Source: Thermoleophilia bacterium (GTDB lineage: Bacteria; Actinomycetota; Thermoleophilia; Gaiellales; JAICJC01). From it: a DNA stretch of 33,372 nucleotides. Numbering within the stretch: position 1 is the first letter of the stretch; every line of letters starts with the position of its first letter. Under the pieces are notes generated by a model, which worked only from the letters and a program-made list of their open reading frames with translations, was not told the DNA's origin and searched no databases. The translations under genes and the position numbers were made by a program. Shown here piece after piece: positions 30,805-33,372 of the stretch. The stretch is taken from positions 1 through 33,372 of the forward strand of contig JAICJM010000017.1 in the NCBI GenBank assembly GCA_025928435.1, given 5' to 3'.

Positions 30805-31749
30805 TCAGCCCGACGCCGTCGCCTCCCGGCGGAGAGCACCGAGCCGCACCTGCCCGAAGAGCACGAGCGCCGCGGCCGCGCCCAGCGCGACGTTGAAGGC
30901 GAGGATCACGGCCTGCGCCCCGATCGAGTACGCGAGCACCTGGGACGAGCCACCGGCGCCCGCGAGCGCGAACACGAGCAGCCCCTGCTGCGCGCCGATG
31001 CCGCCGGGCGTGAACGGGAGCGCCGTCGAGATCGAGTCGATCGCGACGGCGAGCACCGCGTAGCGCAGGCTGGCGTGGATGCCGAAGGCGGCGAGCAGCG
31101 CGTAGGCGGTGGCAATCCGAAGCGCCCAGTCGACGGCCTGCGGGGCCGCGACGACCCGTGCGAAGCGGCCGGGGGAGCGCAGGATGCGGAGCCCGGCCGC
31201 TGCCCGGCTGCAGAAGCCGCGCACGTGGTGGGCCGCCCACTCCGCGGCTGCGAGCCCGGCGGCCGCCGCTCCCATGACCACGGCGATCGCGAGGGCGGCA
31301 TGACGAGCCGAGAATGAGAACTCGAACGCACCGGCATCGGGGAGGTGCACGATCGGCGGCAGCCAGCCCATCGCGGCGACACCCGCCGCCATCGCGGCGA
31401 CGACGACCGCGCCGAACACGGTCTCCGCGACGAGGGTCGAGACGATGGTGGTCGCCGACGCGCCGCCGAGCTCTCGCCGGATCGCCAGCACCCTGACGAC
31501 GTCACCCCCGCGGAACGGCGCGACGACGTTCCCGCCGATCCCGACCAGGGAGGCGAGCAGGGCGGAGCGCAGCCGCACGCTCCGGTCGGGGAACGCCGCG
31601 GCCAGGATCCCGCGCCACACGCTCGCCCGCACGACCAGGCTGGCGAGGTGCAACGCCAGCGCCAGGGTCAGCGGCAGGAGATGGGTGTCTCCGAAGCGAT
31701 CGCCCCACGCGGCCGTGGCCGCGCCCAGCTGGGCCAGCTCATCCTGCAT
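30805..31749 (-). CDS. Flippase-like membrane protein (LPG synthase TM / UPF0104 family)
   Basis: The 314-residue protein has about eight hydrophobic helices and the family signature of the lysylphosphatidylglycerol-synthase membrane domain: LLASLVGIGGNVVAPFRGGD near residue 75, followed by TTIVSTLVAETVFGAVVVAA and, near the C-terminus, STALPFTPGGIGAQQGLLVF. These proteins move lipid-linked molecules across the membrane or synthesise modified lipids when fused to other domains. No catalytic extension is fused here, so flipping is the more likely role. ATG 31749 is the start. The next gene upstream (ABC-2 permease) ends 58 bases away with a palindrome between; the transglycosylase gene follows downstream, which suggests an envelope-related unit. 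Confidence 0.88.
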   Translation of the reverse strand: MQDELAQLGAATAAWGDRFGDTHLLPLTLALALHLASLVVRASVWRGILAAAFPDRSVRLRSALLASLVGIGGNVVAPFRGGDVVRVLAIRRELGGASATTIVSTLVAETVFGAVVVAAMAAGVAAMGWLPPIVHLPDAGAFEFSFSARHAALAIAVVMGAAAAGLAAAEWAAHHVRGFCSRAAAGLRILRSPGRFARVVAAPQAVDWALRIATAYALLAAFGIHASLRYAVLAVAIDSISTALPFTPGGIGAQQGLLVFALAGAGGSSQVLAYSIGAQAVILAFNVALGAAAALVLFGQVRLGALRREATASG

Positions 31750-31792
31750 CCGCCTGCATCCTGTCCCGCGCGTATGTGCGGAGCATCGGACC

Positions 31793-31805
31793 GGGGTCTG
31801 ACCCC
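31793..31805. repeat. REP-like palindrome (GGGGTC-N-GACCCC)
   Basis: GGGGTCTGACCCC is a perfect 13-base palindrome with a single central base. It lies two bases before the stop of the ABC-2 permease gene on the minus strand. It resembles the paired palindromes at 29965-29994 in length and plan but has a different core. Confidence 0.55.
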
Positions 31806-31807
31806 AT

Positions 31808-32527
31808 TCAGGGCAGCTCGACCCGGCCGAGAGCGCGGGCGGCGATCCACGCGGTCGCGGCCGCGACGGCGAGGAGCACGATCCCGGCCACGAACGTACC
31901 CGACACGGGCGCCGCCGCCTGCGGCAGCACCCTGCCGACGAACGCCCGCCCGTACGCCGAGATCGAGAGCTTGGCGGCCGACGCCGCGAACGTCGCGATC
32001 GAGCCCTCCCACAGCAGGATGTAGAGCACGCCGATCACGATCGGCCGCCGGCTGTAGAGCGAGAGCAGCACCGATGCCGCGCAGTAGGCGAGGCTGGCGA
32101 GCACGACCCCCAGGAGCGGCCAGCCGATCAGGCCGGCGGTGAGCGCGCCGCGCAGGCTGAGCGCGCCGCTCACGATCAGGCTCGGCACGAGCAGGAGCAG
32201 CGACGCTGACCAGGCCGCCGCCACCTTGGCGACCACCAGCCGCAGCCGCGACTGCGGCGTCGCCACCAGGTAGAGGATGGTGCCGTCCTCGCGCTCGTCG
32301 CCGAACGCCGAGACCCCGAACACGAGCGCCACGAGCGCGGCGACCGTCGGCACGAAGAGCTGCTGCACGAGGTCGGAGTAGAACGAGTGGTCGTGGTCGC
32401 CCGGCGAGCGCGCCAGGGCATAGGCGAGCGCCATCAGCACCGGCGTCAGCGCGACGACGACGAGCACGATCGTGCGCTTCTGCAGGACCAGCGAGCGCAG
32501 CGTGAGCGCGTAGACGGCGTCGATCAC
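31808..32527 (-). CDS. ABC-2 type transporter permease
   Basis: The 239-residue protein has six hydrophobic helices, beginning YALTLRSLVLQKRTIVLVVV. A cytoplasmic block after the second helix, VFGVSAFGDEREDGTILYLV, is the typical ABC-2 coupling region. GALSLRGALTAGLIGWPLLG and AASVLLSLYSRRPIVIGVLY form later helices. With the ATPase it should export a drug, lipid or polysaccharide component; the cargo is unknown. It starts with GTG 32527, overlapping the ATPase stop by four bases (GTGA). At the 3' end lies the palindrome 31793-31805. Confidence 0.9.
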   Translation of the reverse strand: MIDAVYALTLRSLVLQKRTIVLVVVALTPVLMALAYALARSPGDHDHSFYSDLVQQLFVPTVAALVALVFGVSAFGDEREDGTILYLVATPQSRLRLVVAKVAAAWSASLLLLVPSLIVSGALSLRGALTAGLIGWPLLGVVLASLAYCAASVLLSLYSRRPIVIGVLYILLWEGSIATFAASAAKLSISAYGRAFVGRVLPQAAAPVSGTFVAGIVLLAVAAATAWIAARALGRVELP

Positions 32528-33372
32528 CGTGCCTGCCCCCGGGCGCGCTCGTGCAGGTACGCGTAGACGCTCTCGAGGTCGTCGCCGACGGGCCGGATCC
32601 CGCGCAGGAGCGTGTCCGTGCGCTTGGCGGCCTGCGGCAGCTCGTGGCTGAGCGCCGCCGGGTCGCTCGTCTCGATCTCGATCGTCCCGTTCTGGAGCCG
32701 CACCGCGTCGACGTCGGCGAGCGCGAGCAGCTCGCGCGCGAGCGACCGGCCGTCCCGGTCGGGCTCGACGAGCACCCGCCGCGGCCGCTCGCTGATCAGC
32801 CGCCGGATCGCGTCGGTCGCGCCCTCGGCGACCAGGTGCCCGTTCACGAGCACGAGCACCCGCGGCGCCATCCGCTCGACCTCGTGCAGCACGTGCGAGG
32901 ACACGATCACTGTGCGGCCCTCGCGCCCGAGCCGGGTGAGCAGCTCGATCACGTGGCTGCGCTGGGTCGGGTCGAGCCCGTTCAGCGGCTCGTCGAGGAG
33001 CAGCAGGTCGGGGCCGTGCGCGAGCGCCTGGGCGAGCTTCACCCGCTGGCGCATGCCGTGCGAGAAGTCACCCACCGGCCGGTCGGCCGCGTCCTCGAGC
33101 CCGACCGTCTCGAGCGCGGCGGCGGCCGCCTCCCGGTGATCCGGGACGTGGTGGAGCTCGGCGGCCAGCTCCACCACCCGGCGCGCGGTCAGGAACGGCC
33201 AGGGCGGGCTGTGGTCGGGGACGATCCCGATCCGCCGGTACACCACGGGTGTCCGCCGCGGATTCGTGCCGAAGATGCGCACCGTGCCGCTGCTCGGGCT
33301 CGAGAAGCCGGCGCACAGCTTGAGCGTCGTCGACTTGCCCGCGCCGTTGTGGCCGAGCAGGCCGATCACACC
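32524..33372 (-). CDS. ABC transporter ATPase, ABC-2 exporter (N-terminus cut by window edge)
   Basis: At least 282 residues are visible; roughly the first 30 are beyond the right edge. Walker A is GLLGHNGAGKSTTLKLCAGF, the signature is DFSHGMRQRVKLAQALA (SHGM in place of SGGQ), Walker B is LLLLDEPLNGLDP and the switch His is in VIVSSHV. The Q-loop reads RRIGIVPDHSPPWPFLTARR, with Asp where Gln (or, in ABC-2 exporters, often Glu) stands. The C-terminal extension (about 60 residues, ending VYAYLHERARG) is common in ABC-2 ATPases such as NodI/CcmA-like proteins. It powers the permease encoded downstream, whose start it overlaps. Confidence 0.93.
   Translation of the reverse strand, partial: GVIGLLGHNGAGKSTTLKLCAGFSSPSSGTVRIFGTNPRRTPVVYRRIGIVPDHSPPWPFLTARRVVELAAELHHVPDHREAAAAALETVGLEDAADRPVGDFSHGMRQRVKLAQALAHGPDLLLLDEPLNGLDPTQRSHVIELLTRLGREGRTVIVSSHVLHEVERMAPRVLVLVNGHLVAEGATDAIRRLISERPRRVLVEPDRDGRSLARELLALADVDAVRLQNGTIEIETSDPAALSHELPQAAKRTDTLLRGIRPVGDDLESVYAYLHERARGQAR

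Noticed and set aside
1..33372. CRISPR array, tRNA or rRNA genes, integrase or transposase.
   Set aside because: No spaced repeat array, no tRNA-like cloverleaf with CCA end that I could recognise, no rRNA stretch and no mobile-element protein was found by eye. A tRNAscan-type search would settle the tRNA point.

Overview
The window is very GC-rich (about 70% or more by eye). It has many GTG starts, start/stop overlaps of the GTGA type, Tat-like lipoprotein signals, a SARP/BTAD regulator and several nearly leaderless promoters. This points to Actinomycetota. The mix of genes (BTAD regulator with a cyclase-like domain, heme-oxygenase-like iron enzyme, CDGSH protein, GGDEF-EAL protein) would suit a soil lineage such as Thermoleophilia, but that placement is inference. 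No rRNA, tRNA, CRISPR array, phage gene or transposase was recognised. No gap between genes exceeds about 130 bases.

Left part (1-10451). A cut-off cold-shock gene is followed by a secreted M23-like protein. Divergent from it is an unusual one-piece membrane regulator: SARP winged helix, BTAD, degenerate cyclase domain, one membrane helix and an extracytoplasmic part. Between the two lies a run of 9-bp direct repeats at 11-bp pitch, as expected for a SARP operator. Next comes a five-gene minus-strand operon: carboxylate-amine ligase, CDGSH protein, thioredoxin-reductase-like flavoprotein with a receiver-like N-terminus, GNAT acetyltransferase, and a frameshifted FAD oxidase. Divergent from it is a two-gene unit with a heme-oxygenase-like iron enzyme overlapping a HemK-like methyltransferase. 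Together these form a redox/iron cassette of unknown purpose and are the best candidate here for an uncharacterised pathway.

Middle (10448-18771). A secreted phosphoesterase has a clear sigma-70-type promoter. A small membrane protein converges on a decayed PhoX-like gene with three frameshifts and a missing C-terminus. A GntR/FCD regulator has a palindromic operator near its start. A polyamine-type ABC importer (binding protein and two permeases) has no ATPase beside it. A small lipoprotein and a secreted beta-propeller protein with a structured leader follow.

Right part (18780-33372). There is an S9 peptidase, an amine-oxidase-like flavoprotein, a short-chain dehydrogenase, and a cupin translationally joined to a three-subunit molybdenum aldehyde oxidoreductase of PaoABC type. 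Then come a c-di-GMP GGDEF-EAL protein, a Gfo/Idh/MocA dehydrogenase with an SRPBCC protein, a lytic transglycosylase lipoprotein, a flippase-like membrane protein and an ABC-2 exporter whose ATPase runs off the right edge. Two sites carry GGGGAC-N-GTCCCC or GGGGTC-N-GACCCC palindromes resembling dispersed REP-like repeats. Four convergent gene pairs overlap by exactly four bases, three of them through CTAG.
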